Shown here: piece after piece, positions 33,334 through 44,625 of the stretch | Numbering within the stretch: position 1 is the stretch's first letter | Layout of the letters: each line of letters opens with the position of its first letter | DNA from: Phaseolus vulgaris | Lineage: Eukaryota > Streptophyta > Magnoliopsida > Fabales > Fabaceae | Direction: 5' to 3' | Assembly (NCBI RefSeq): GCF_000499845.2 | Contig: NW_027174108.1 | Span: 124,001 to 188,000 of the forward strand | DNA: 64,000 bases | Position numbers and translations under genes: made by a program | Notes under the pieces: generated by a model | Seen by the model: only the letters and a program-made list of their open reading frames with translations | What the model was told of the DNA's origin: nothing | Databases searched by the model: none

Positions 33334-36300
33334 ATGGCAAAAACCAAGACCACCGCGCCTCCCCCGCTCCCCAAGTCTCATTATAAGGGCGAATATGACT
33401 GGGCCCCCGACGAACTTCTGGACGAATGTTCCCTCCTGAACTCCGTTGAGGACGTGGAGGCCCACAGGGGGGACCCTGCTCTCTATAACTTCAATGCTTT
33501 CCACAAAAGTCATGACTCCCAAGTCCTGGTAAGCCGAGTGCGACCTGGGATGCCCGTTTGTGCGGACTCACGGGATACTGGGGGGTGCGCTTTCTTCTTC
33601 CTCTATCAGATGGTGCTCAAAAGGGTGGGTCTGCGTCTGCCCCTAACTCCCTTCGAAAAAGAGCTACTGACAGAGATAAACACTGCTCCCGCCCAACTCC
33701 ATCCTAACAGTTGGGCTTTCGTGAGGGGGTTCCAAATTCTCTGCGGCTATCTAGGTGTTCCCTCCTCCGTGGACGTTTTTCTGCACTTCTTCGAGGTAAA
33801 GAAGCAAGGGAAAAGTCTCTGGATGAGCTTTTCTGGCATCGCCTGGCGCATCATCCTGACGCTCTTCCAGAATTCATTCAAAGGATGGAAGGGGAAATTC
33901 TTCAAGGTACGTGCAACCAAGCGTGATCCTTCCATCTTAGAGGGCTTTCCCCTGTACTGGACAGACAAACCCATAACTATGAAGCCCTTGGCTCTGGACG
34001 AACTTGCCCCGCCTGACCGGGATATATGCAAAGCCTTGGCGGGACTGGGGATAGTCTTCGATACCGCCAAGCTCATCGCGAACGAATTCAATGCCCATGG
34101 GCTTTCTACATACTTCGGTATCTGCTCTTGGCGATTTATGATGCATTAGTTGTTATGGTTATCTGCATTACCATTTTTCACTGTACAATGTTACTTGCAT
34201 TTCGCATCTCTTCCTGTATTGTGAATCCACATAACTGCTCTAGTACTAATCCTTGTTGTTTGGCCTGTCTTGATGTAGGATCGGTGATGGGCGCTTCCAA
34301 AAGAATAATGTTGGCGAAAGCACTGAAGGAGGCTCGTGCCGCCAAGGCAGGCGTCTCCTCCAGCCCTGTTGCCAATCCGATTCTCCCGCCGGCTCCGACA
34401 CCGCCGCCACCAGTCACTGCTGAAGCTGCTTCTAGCCCATCTCCGACGTCTCCACCTGTGATGGAAACCAAGTAGAGGATGCTCTAGGCCATGAAGCCCA
34501 AGCCCAACAAGGGGCCCAAGCCCATCAAGGGGTCCAAGCCCAACAAGGGGCCCAAGCCCAACGAATTACTAGGAGCATGGCAAGAGCTTTGGGACAAGAG
34601 TATAATAAAATGGCTCTTCTTATTTCTTTTGTAGAATAGGGGTGTGAATGTAATAAAAAGGTGTAAGTAGTAAGGGAGTCTAGGGGGGAGTGTAGATAGG
34701 AGCCTAGGGGGTGCCAAACCGAATTTCATTGCATTTGTGTGCCATTTAGCTTGCATTTTCAGCACCTCTAGGCTATAAATAAAGGTGCTTAGCTTGTACA
34801 ATGCAGATTGGAATTTTATAGTAGAGAGACTATACTCAATTTGGGAGAGAATTTGTGAGTTTTGAGTCTTCCTCTTCTTTGCCTTATCTTGTGAGCTATG
34901 GTGAGCTTCAAGTGGTGGCACTCCATCACTTATCTTGGTTCAAGGTTCCAAGTGGCGTGAATGGCTTCTTCCAATTCTCAAAATCCAGCAAGCATCTTCT
35001 TCTATAAGTGTTCTTCTTCCTTTTCTTCAATTTCCATTTGGTAGCTTAATTTCCTAGTGTTTTCCTTCATTTTTCTACCGTTTACATTTCTGTTTTCAGC
35101 TTGGTTTCCATTTATTCTATTTGGTTCAGTAGCTAGCTTTTCAATTCTGTCCAGTTTTTAATTCTTGTTCTTCATTCCTTGTGTTTGATTCAATTTGACA
35201 ATACATGGACTTCCATATGAGTCTTGGTTGGTGCTAAGTTTTGGTGAGTTCTTGAATTTAGAACATTGATCCAATTCTAAAGTAAAGTGCCTTTCAATCC
35301 AGCTCAAGTTGCTCCTAAGAATGTCAAGAATCATGTGTTCTTGTAGTTACATTCACATCAACCTGGCTCCGACTTGCTTCCAACCCCCAACTCTCCTTCG
35401 CCTATCGCCGCTGTCCCCCTAGCTGCGGCCTCGTCACCGGCTCCACCCCCCCTTGACAAAGGGAAAAGGGTTTTGGAGATTCTGTCAGATGATGAGGAAT
35501 CGGAGGGTGTGGCGCCCTTCAGAAGGAGAAAACCCCTTTATGGACAACCCTCCAAGCGCAACCTCACTCCCCCCTATGATTCTCCAAGAGGAAAGGGGCG
35601 AAGGTGCTGAATCTGCGCCGCCTCTGCCGCCGCCAGAAACCACTGCTTCCCCGGCTCCCAACGCTGCCGCCCCCGACTTCATTGCCATTCCCCCTCCAAT
35701 CATGCATCTGATGAGGGGTTTCATTGGCGGGACTATGCCAGAAGGTACCGACAGGAGGGAAGGTATGCCTTTCTATTTGGGGGCCTTCTTGGCGGTGGCT
35801 CTTGAATGGCGCTCCCAGGCCAGAAACGCTGTCTTGCAAGCTCAAACTCTCCAGGCCTTGGAAACGAAGGCAACTACCCTGGAGGAGGAGATGAGGACCC
35901 TGGGACGCCAGAACGAGGCTTATTGTTCCTCCCTAAAGCAAGCACAAGAGTCCAGGGCAGAAACTGAGAGGAAACTGGCAGAGGCCTTGGAGCTCCAGGC
36001 TGACTTCTACGCTCGTGAAGTTGCTCTCCAAGTACAGGTGGCGGGTCTTCAGGAAGTGGTCAAAGCGGATGCAGAAACTCACAAAGACCTGAAGGACCGT
36101 TGCTGTGAACAGGCTGCCAAGGCAGAGCGGATGGAGGAGGAAATGGCCACGCAGGCCAAAGCTATGGACCTTCTCCGAGTCGACTACGACAAACTGCAGG
36201 TCGAGGTTAGCCGGCTTCGCGTGGAGAAAGAGGCCCTGGAGAAGCAGGTGGCCTCTGGAGACGCCGTCATTGAGGAACTGGAGAAGGAGAAAAAGTCCCT

Positions 36301-36451
36301 TATCCAGGAGATGGCGGGCACCTTCGAGGAGGGGTTCCAAGAGGCCCTGTCCCAGGTGTCCTGCGAGAACCCTAGCGTCAACCTTTCGAACTGCGACCCC
36401 ACACACCACGTAGTCGACGGGAAGGTCGTGCCCATGGATTTGAACGACTAA
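33334..36451 (+). pseudogene. First antisense gene of C: Transposase_28-like plus coiled coil, interrupted
   Basis: Exon 1 33334-34117 (MAKTKTT; 784 nt, phase 1), intron 34118-34278 (GT...TAG), exon 2 34279-36451. Exon 1 carries the Transposase_28-like core (FEKELLTEIN, HPNSWAFVRGF, GFPLYWTDKP). The splice joins TYF to GSVMGASKR in frame. Exon 2 is split by an LTR-like insertion (34459-35360) after SPTSPP, and a net one-base frame change occurs at about 35520-35550. The rest encodes a coiled coil (about 35840-36330) and the tail VVDGKVVPMDLND. The tail matches family 1 although most of the coiled coil does not. Confidence 0.85.
34459..35360 (+). mobile_element. 902-bp LTR-like insertion in antisense gene of C, TSD ACCTG
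   Basis: Termini TGATG...CATCA form a 5-bp inverted repeat, flanked by ACCTG at 34454-34458 and 35361-35365. Removing insert and one duplicate restores the exon-2 reading across Pro-Gly. It has a TATAAATA at 34774-34781 and about 3.6 copies of an 18-bp unit (CAAGCCCAACAAGGGGCC) at 34499-34562. No coding domain. Most likely a solo LTR of an unidentified element, or a small non-autonomous one. Confidence 0.82.
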
Positions 36452-37762
36452 ACTGCTGCCCCTCATCCGCCGCCTTCCTCTTCAAGCTTGACTCTTCATT
36501 CTTTACCTTCGCTTTTTTGATTTTATTTGCCAAAACTTGTAATTCTTTGAACTATCCGCACTCTTGTTACTGATTTGGGACGTTCGCATGGTTGTCTTTA
36601 TTTCTTTGTCACATACGATTCTGCCTATGCGATCTCATTCTCATCTTTTCCCTTCATACGCTTCAATTATTTTATCTGTGTTCTGCCCATTTCTCACACT
36701 TCGTTGGGCGGTTTGGTATGATTGGGTAATGTCGCCCGCCAACCCTTACGCCCATGGAGAGGCTCACTAAGTGGCGCCGTATCGTCCACGGGACGTCTCT
36801 GATATCGAAAGGCTCTTTCTTTGATCTTTTAACGCTCGGCGCCCACGCCTAAGGAGAGGCCTGCTAAAGCTGCACCGTATCGTCCCCGGGTGTCTAAAAC
36901 GCTGAGTGCTGTGGGGTTTTTGTTCCCTCCATGGTCTTTCCTGCCCATAGGTATCTGGGAACACCCTGCCAGTGACTCGCTGGCGTTTGACGGTCTCGTC
37001 TCCCTCCACAGTCTTTCCTACCTGTGGGTATCGGGGAGGCGACGCCTGCAACTAACTTTGCCTTTCTCTGATTTCTTCTCCCTCCTCAATCTTTCCTACC
37101 TGTGGGTATCGGGGAGATAACGCCAGTCGGTATTTGGGTTGGCGACGCCCGCGACTTCTTGTCTGTCATCGCCCTTTACGTCCTTCCTGGCAACGCCTCG
37201 GGCGTTACCTTTACCTCGACATTGACCTTAACTCTTGCCTTGGTCAGCGCCTGAGAGCAGCGAAGAGCCCAAGGCTTTGTCTGTGCCATCCACGTGGCGC
37301 TCCCTGTATAGCTGATGGGACCTTCTGTCATTCGACTTGATCCACGTGGCGCTGCCTACATGGTTGACGGGGTATCTAGTCATTTCATTTTCTGACTCCT
37401 GCTGTACCCCTGGCTCATTTTCGACGGCGGATCGTACCATTGGATATTCTGTTGACGGGACATTTTCTGATTTAAACCAGAGGTGCCAGCGTTATCCCTT
37501 CATCTTCTGCCACGTGTATCAATCGTGCGGTGCATCCATTCACGTCGTTTGGCACTCTAACCGCTTTATTTAACTCTTCAAGCTCCGGAACTATCTTCAT
37601 CGTTTTCTCACTCTTCATAACCTACTTGCGTTCTTTCTTCTTGCACCCTTTCTTCTTGCACCCTTTCTTCTTGCACCCTTTCTTCTCTGTCGAAGGGCTG
37701 TTCTAACCTTCGCTCCCCTCGCTCAACCCTTGCATTTCTAGCCATCCTGATCTTTCTAAAGA
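36452..37762. other. Spacer between the two antisense genes of C
   Basis: No protein domain. Three spaced copies of a motif (CTCCCTCC, TCTTTCCTACC, GGGTATCGGGGA) at about 36926, 37000 and 37078 also occur once in each C-family LTR (about 32319, 45592, 48823). CACGTG at 37291-37296, 37343-37348 and 37511-37516, followed by CTTTATTTAACTC near 37563, could be the promoter of the second antisense gene. A TTTCTTCTTGCACCC triplication lies at 37633-37682. Confidence 0.6.
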
Positions 37763-38727
37763 ATGTCTTCTCACGATGCTTCCCCCAAGGTCCGTCCCAA
37801 AGACTTGTACCCTTGGGCCTCGAGTGAACTTCTTGATGAGTGTTCATGCTTGCTCTCCACCAGGGCCGTACGGGAACACAAAGGGGAGTTGTGTTGTTAC
37901 GACCACCGGGCCTTCGCGAGGAGGCACGATGACGACATCGCTGTGCTCCCTTGCACTCTGGGGGAGCCAGTGTGTGGAGACGAACGGGCCAACAACGGGG
38001 TCCCTTTCTTTTACTTTTACCAGGTGGTGTTCAAGACCATCGGGGTGCGCTTACCCTTCTCCTGGTTCGAGAAGGAACTGCTGACGGAGATCAACGTGGC
38101 TCCAGCCCAGCTATACCCCAACAGCTGGGCCTTTGTCAAGGCCTTCGATGTCCTCTTTGGGTTTTGGGTTGTGCACCCTCGGTTGACCTCTTTCTTCACT
38201 TTTTTGAGGTGAAGAGACAGAGACACAACCTCTGGGTAACTCTCAGCAATGTACCCGGAAGAGTTCTCTTCACGCCCTTCCAAAGCTCGTTCACGGGGTG
38301 GAAAGGCCGGTTCTTCAAGATCTGCTGTACTGATCTTGTTCCCGACGCCCTCGATGGGTTTCCGTTGTACTGGGTGAGAGAGGAAAAGGTCCTCAAAGCC
38401 AAACCCCTCATGAATCTGGCTCCAAGTGATCAAATAGCTTGCCGGATTCTTGCTGAGGCGGGAGGCTTTGACTCTGCTACGGTGATCAGCTTGGAGCTCA
38501 ACGCTAGGACTCTTGAGAAGTACATAAGTAAGAACCACTGCCTTAGGCAACTTCGGCCTTCGTTACTTTCTAACTGTGCCTGTCTTTCTTCACTGTGTCT
38601 CTAATACATCTGTTCCCTTTGTGCAGGTTCGAAAATAAGCCAAGAAAAGAGGACACGACTTACTCGAGCGTTGCGGGCTGGGAAAGGGGCTTCGCCTTCC
38701 TCCAGTGATGACTCTGATGAGCGCTGA
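37763..38727 (+). pseudogene. Second antisense gene of C: short Transposase_28-like protein
   Basis: ATG 37763 (MSSHDAS). Exon 1 runs to 38527 and carries WFEKELLTEIN, YPNSWAFVKAF and GFPLYWVREEK, clearly a paralogue of the gene at 33334. One base is missing near 38155-38170 (FGFLGCAPSVD context). With it exon 1 would be 766 nt, phase 1. Intron 38528-38626 (GTAAGA...TGCAG, 99 bp). Exon 2 38627-38727 adds only 33 codons, ending SSSDDSDER and TGA, without a coiled coil. Its start resembles the start of the long exon 2 of the first gene. Role unknown. Confidence 0.8.
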
Positions 38728-38884
38728 GAAGTGGCTTGTTTGTGTTTTTGCATTTTGTACTGAACATTGCTTGTAACAACAACTTTTCAATATCATAATT
38801 CTTTACAACGCCACTTTACTTTGCATATGCTTCATATACCGCGCGACTTCCTTTCGTCTCGTTCTGCCAACGATGCATGCTTTT

Positions 38885-38970
38885 ACTTGGGCGACGCCTT
38901 CTTTCTGGGCGACGCCAAGACCTAGGCGACGCCTTCTACCTTGGCGACACCATGGCCTAGGCGGCGCATC
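38885..38970. repeat. GGCGACGCC palindrome cluster after pol of C
   Basis: Five GGCGACGCC-like palindromes in about 85 bp, between the 3' ends of the converging antisense and pol genes. The same word recurs in the C LTRs. Confidence 0.75.
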
Positions 38971-39046
38971 ACATTACTTCTAACAAGGAAAAATAAAGGC
39001 TGAAAACCAAGGCACTTCTTTTTCTCAACTGGTTTTTCCATTTATT

Positions 39047-39098
39047 AGGGTGACCTCATTAAAAAACCCCCGAAAGGGAAAAAGAGCGTCCCCTTCAA
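39047..39098 (-). promoter_or_regulatory. Conserved post-pol motif of element C
   Basis: Reverse complement: CGCTCTTTTTCCC, a CCC/GGG mini-hairpin and GGTTTTTTAATGAGG, matching the family-1 motif at 4205-4259. It starts 29 bases past the pol stop. Confidence 0.55.
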
Positions 39099-39126
39099 CT
39101 AAATTGTTACATGCTGCTTACATAGG

Positions 39127-42100
39127 TCAACTGAAATAAAATTTTAAGTTGGCTGCATTCCAACTGCGCGGGATAGGGCCTCCATCTAAAGTCTCCAGGT
39201 TGTACGAACCGTTGCCCTTAGCCTCAGTAACTCTGAAGGGCCCGGTCCACTTGGGAGACAGCTTATTCTCCAACTCGTAAGGGTGAGCTTTCCTCATCAC
39301 CAGGTCGCCCACCTGAAACTGTCGTGGCTTTACTTTAGAGCTATATTGCCGCTCCACTCTTCTCTTCATCGCTTCAGCTTTTATTCTAGCTTCTTCTCTG
39401 GCCTCTTCTAGCAGATCCAGGTTTACCGTCTCTCCTCATTAGATTCCTCCACCACAAAGTTTTGAAAACGCGGTGAGCTTTCGTGTATTTCTACTGGAAT
39501 CATCGCGTCTGACTCGTACACCAAACTGAACGGCGTCTCCATAGTAGAGGATTGGGGCGTGGTGTGGTATGCCCATACAATCCTTGGCACCTCTTCCGCC
39601 CACGCCCCTTTGGCCTTCTCTAACCTTCTTTTTAACCCCCTCAGCAGAACTCTGTTTGCTGACTCTACTTGTCCATTGGTCTGGGGGTGTTCGACTGACG
39701 CGAACACTTGCTTGATTCCCACTTCAGCGCACAGATTTCTCAACTGCCGACTGGCGAACTGGGTCCCGTTGTCAGATATCAGGCGCCTGGGTACGCCAAA
39801 GCGACACACGATGTTTCTCCACACAAAATGCTGTACCTTATGCGCAGTGATTTGTGCCACGGGCTCTGCCTCTATCCACTTAGTGAAGTATTCTATGGCG
39901 ACGATCAGATATTTCATCTGCCTAATTGGCAGTGGGAAAGGGCCCAAGATGTCAATTCCCCATGTATGGAAAGGCCACGGGCTGTATATGGACCGCAACT
40001 CTTCTGGCGGCGCCTTGTGCCAGTCGGCGTGCTTTTGGCATTGCTTACACCGCTGGGCGTGCCGTGCGCAATCCTCTTTCACTGTTGGCCAGAAGAAATC
40101 TGCGCGTATTACCTTGGAGGCTAGGGACCTTCCTCCTACATGGTTTCCGCAGATGCCTTCATGTAGCTCCGCCATTATCCTGGTGCACTCATCGCCACTG
40201 ACGCATGTTAGGATAGGGTGAGTGAAACCGTGTCTGAACAGCACCCCATCCACCAAGGTATATCTTGCGGCGTTCCTTTTGATTTTCTTACCCTCTTCAG
40301 GGTCCGCTGGAAGGGCCCCATCCGCCAGGTATCGTTTATAGGGTGTCATCCAGGTGTCTCCCGTGGACAGGACACAAACCTGCATCTGCTCTTCCTCAGA
40401 CGCACCCGCGTATATACTGATGCGGGGCGCCCTCTGCGTATCTTGGGTTAATGAGGAATGACTCCTCGGCCTTCCCCTTGATGCATAAATCTGGAGGACA
40501 TCCACCCTGTTGTCTTCCACGAATCGACGCGGAGCTTTGAGGGTCTCCTGGATCACTGTCCTCTGTCTACCCCCCTTGCCTGAGCTGGCCAGCTTTGCGA
40601 GCAGGTCGGCTCTGGCATTCTGCTCCCTCGGGACGTGTATCAACTCAAGAGCGTTGAACGCCCCTCTCAATAACTGGACGTATTTTAGATACGCCGCCAT
40701 CTGGGGATCCTTCGCCTGGAACTCACCCGACACCTGCCCCGTAATCAACTGGGAGTCGCTCTTCACTAGGAGGTTCTGTGCGCCCATCTCCTTGGCCAGG
40801 ACCATTCCTGCAATCAGGGCTTCATATTCTGCTTGGTTGTTACTTGCCTTGAAGGCAAAACGCAAGGCCTGCTCGATCAGTATGCCGTCGGGTCCTTCCA
40901 GCACTATTCCCGCACCACTCCCTTGCTGGTTTGAGGAGCCATCAACCGAGAGCAGCCACTGTGAACTCGCTTCCACCTCTTGCTCACCTCCGGGCGAAAG
41001 TTCTGCTACAAAATCCGCGTACACCTGCCCTTTGATGGATCCTCTAGGCTCGTACTGTATGTCGAATTCTGACAGTTCCACTGCCCAGCGTACCATTCTT
41101 CCTGCCACATCGGGCTTGTGCAGCACCTTCTGTATGGGGAGGTTGGTCATTACCACCACCGTAAAACTGTGAAAGTAATGACGGAGCCTCCTAGCCGAGA
41201 ACACTACCGCCAGCGCCGCCTTCTCCAGTGCTTGGTACCTTGTCTCAGCTCCCTGTAAGGCCTTGCTTACAAAGTAGATGGGCTTCTGACTCTGGTCCTG
41301 CTCTTGGACCAACACAGAACTGATGGCCCTATCTGTTACAGTAAAATACAACCGGAGGGGCACGCCCGTTACCGGTTTGCAGAGAACTGGAGGCGTCGCC
41401 AGGTAATCCTTCAGCTTAACGAAAGCCGCTTCGCATTCCTCAGTCCATGCAAAGCGACTGTTTCTCTTGAGGCACTGGAAGTACGGGTGCCGCTTTTCTC
41501 CTCCGGCGGAAACAAACCTCGAGAGCGCCGCCATCCGCCCTGTCAACTGTTGAACCTCCTTTACCGATGTCGGACTCCGCATGGCGATAATAGCCGCACA
41601 TTTGTCGGGGTTCGCCTCTATTCCCCTCTCGGTGAGCAGAAAACCCAAGAATTTACCGGCCTCTACCCCGAAAACACACTTCTCGGGGTTCAACTTGAGG
41701 CGGTATTTGGATATTGTGTTGAACAACTCCTCCAAGTCTGCCATGTGCTGCACCCTGTTTTGCGACGCCACCACCATGTCGTCTACATAGGCGTATACGT
41801 TCCTCCCAAGCATTGGCGCCAGGACCTTGTCCATTAACCTCTGTTACGTGGCGCCCGCATTTTTGAGCCCGAAGGGCATCACCTTATAGCAATAACTGCA
41901 TGTTTCAGTCATGAACGCAGTCTTGCTCTCGTCTCTAGGGTGCATCTTGATTTGGTTATACCCTGAGAAGGCGTCCAGGAAGCTTAACACCTTGCTGCCA
42001 GACGCGCTGTCCACTAGGGCGTCGATGCTGGGCAACGGATAGGAATCCTTTGGGCACGCCTTGTTCAGGTCCGTGAAGTCAACGCACATTCTCCACTTTC

Positions 42101-44474
42101 CGTTCGCCTTTTTCACCAAGACGACGTTGGCGAGCCACTCAGGGTACTGAATCTCCCTAATGTGGCCAGCACTCAGCAGCTTCTGCATTTCGTCTTTCAC
42201 CACCTGTTGTCGCGCCTCATTGAACTTCCTCCTTCTCTGACGCACAGGGCGGACCGTGGCGTCCATGCTGAGGTGGTGACACAGGAAATCGGGGTCGATG
42301 CCCGGCATATCCGAGGCGGACCATGCGAAGGCATCCAGGTGGCGCGAAATCACTTCTGCCACCCCTTCCTGTTCTTCTGGATTTAGCGAGCTTCCTAACT
42401 TGAAAGCTTTGCCGCCAATCTCCCTTTCTAGGGTGTTAGCTGCAGGTTGCTCCCTATTATCATCTTCGGCGGGCGCCGCTTCTTCTACGGGCGCCGCTTC
42501 TTCGGGGGGCACCGCCTCTTCCACGAGCGCCTCCTCCATTGGCACATCTGCTTCGGGCATCGCCCTTTCTGCTATGGCCTCTTCAAGCGTCAGCCCAGCG
42601 GGCGTCGCCTCAATCATCGTTGCGTCCGCGCTCGACGGACGTTCGTACACCATGAAAACGCCTCTCTTCGTCTTCAGGCTGTTTTCGTAGCATTTCCTCG
42701 CCTCCTCCTGGTCTGATCTGATGACTATCACCCGGCCACTGAGGTCCGGTAGCTTCATCTTCATGTGACGGGTGGAGGATACTGCACTCAGACGGTTTAA
42801 CGCCGGTCTGCCCAGCAAAATATTGTAGGCAGAATTGGCGTTCACGACGAGGTACCGAATGCTCTCTGTACGGGAGGCCTCTCCGTCTGTGAACGTAGTC
42901 CTCAACTCCAGGTACCACCGGACCTCTATCTGGTTATCCCCAAACCCATACAAGCATCCCGTATAGGGACTCAGCAGATCGGGGGACAACCGTAACTTAT
43001 TAAAGGTCGACAGAAACATGACGTCTGCCGAGCTTCCTTGATCAACAAGCACTCTGTGGACCTTCCTTCCAGCCGTGACGACTGAGATGACAACGGGATC
43101 GTTGTCATGAGGCACCACATCTCGGAGGTCTCTTCTTGTGAACACAATATCTGACTCCCAGGGCTCCCCCGAGAGCCTCTCTTCGATTGAATTTACCCCC
43201 CTCGCGTATTTCTTCCGCTGGGAGGCGGTGGGTCCTCCGCCGGAAAAACCTCCAGCAATGGTGTGGACCTCGCCAAGCACAGGCATCTCGTGTGCTAGCT
43301 CATCTGCCGGCGGCGGCAGGGTGGCGGTCGTGGTGGACTCTGCGACATAATCTTTCAAAAACCCAGTCCTCACCAGCTCATCTAGCTGGTAGCCCAACGA
43401 CAGGCAATTATCAATTTGGTGCCCGAAAGCCTCGTGAAATTCGCACCAAGAGTCTTTGCGGGGGCCTAACACCTTGTCGGTCTTCGCCGGTCGCCTCAGC
43501 CTCTCAGCTATGTTGGGCACGGCAATCGTGAAGTTGTACCTCGCCGGTCCTGCTCTTTCTCTGGCGGGGCGTTCGCCTCCTGTGGGGCCCCGGGGCTGGG
43601 GCTTTCTGGCTTCGTAGGGGCGTCTCGCCTCTGGCTTCTTTCTCCCCGTCGTGGTCTCATTGACTCTGACGGGTTGAACTCGCGCCGGTCCCCTCGGGCG
43701 TGAGGGCACGGCGCTGGTGCGCTTCACAGATACCTCCTCTTCCGAAGCAATATGCTCTACCGCCCTACGCCGTAATTCAGCGAAAGTCCTAGGGCGATTG
43801 CGGATAATAGATTCTTCAAAGGGGCCGGGGCATACGCCTTTCACAAATGCGTACACGATCATAGGCTCCTCTGTTGTACCAACCTTCACGACCTGGGCCC
43901 CGAAATGATTGATATACTCCTTCAGGGTCTCCCCCTGATACTGCTTCACGTCAAACAGGTCGTAAGAGACCGGCGGCGGGGCCTTGTTGGCCAAATACTG
44001 TTCTCTGAATAACCGCGACAACTGGCGGAAAGATGTGATATGGCCCTCGGGGAGGCTAATGAACCAGTCCATAGCCATCCCGGTTAGGGTGCTCATGAAG
44101 AGCTTGCACTTGGCAGCATCAGAACCGCCTATCAGGACCATCTGCGTGTGAAATGCAGCGAGGTGCGTCTCTGGGTCCTCCATCCCAGTGAAGATTACCT
44201 TGGGTCCCGCGAACGTGTTCGGGATCGCTGCATCTAGGATCTCCTGCGAGAAAGGAGTGGAAAACTCCCTTGGTGGGGAATGGTTCTCCGTCTAGTCCTG
44301 CCCAGGCCGCCTCCGATCATTTCTCAGGCCCTGGCGCAACTCCTCATTCACACGGTGGAGCTCTTCGTTGCGCTCATGCGAGGCGTCAAGATCTGCCTGC
44401 ATGCGCTCCTGCTCCATCTTCGAATCCGCCATGTCCTGCTGCAGCCCCCTCATTATTTCCAGGACCTGCTGCAT
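39127..44474 (-). pseudogene. gag-pol: gag-pol of C with two stops and one frameshift
   Basis: Likely start ATG at 44474 (MQQVLEIM), giving a gag coiled coil like that of family 1. The open frame upstream of it covers the primer site and is not coding. Knuckle CEFHEAFGHQIDNC, protease DQGSSAD, RT CVDFTDLNKACP and YVDD, two RNase H domains (SVDGSS, NQAEYE, VKSDS), HHCC and integrase (GIDILGPF, ISDNGTQF, GQVESANR) all read. Breaks: TAG at 44294-44292 in gag, TAA at 41846-41844 replacing Tyr of ATYQRLM in RT, and one base lost near 39425 before the C-terminal tail (39369-39127). The Gln next to the integrase cysteines is CAG here. Confidence 0.92.
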
Positions 44475-44607
44475 GGATAGGTCTGCCGGGCTGCGCGCGC
44501 TGCTCTTCGTCTGGTGGGGGCCATTGTCACTCCAACCTCCTTCAACGTTACTGTAGCTTGGTAAATTTTCCTCGAACTTGTGATGGGACTGAAGTTTTAT
44601 ATCGAGC

Positions 44608-44625
44608 CCCACGGTGGGCGCCAAA
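44608..44625 (-). other. Primer binding site of C
   Basis: Reverse complement TGGCGCCCACCGTGGGGC immediately inside the 5' LTR. Confidence 0.82.

Noticed and set aside
44475..44624. Gag start at 44624 in element C
   Set aside because: The frame there runs through the primer binding site and has no ATG until 44474.
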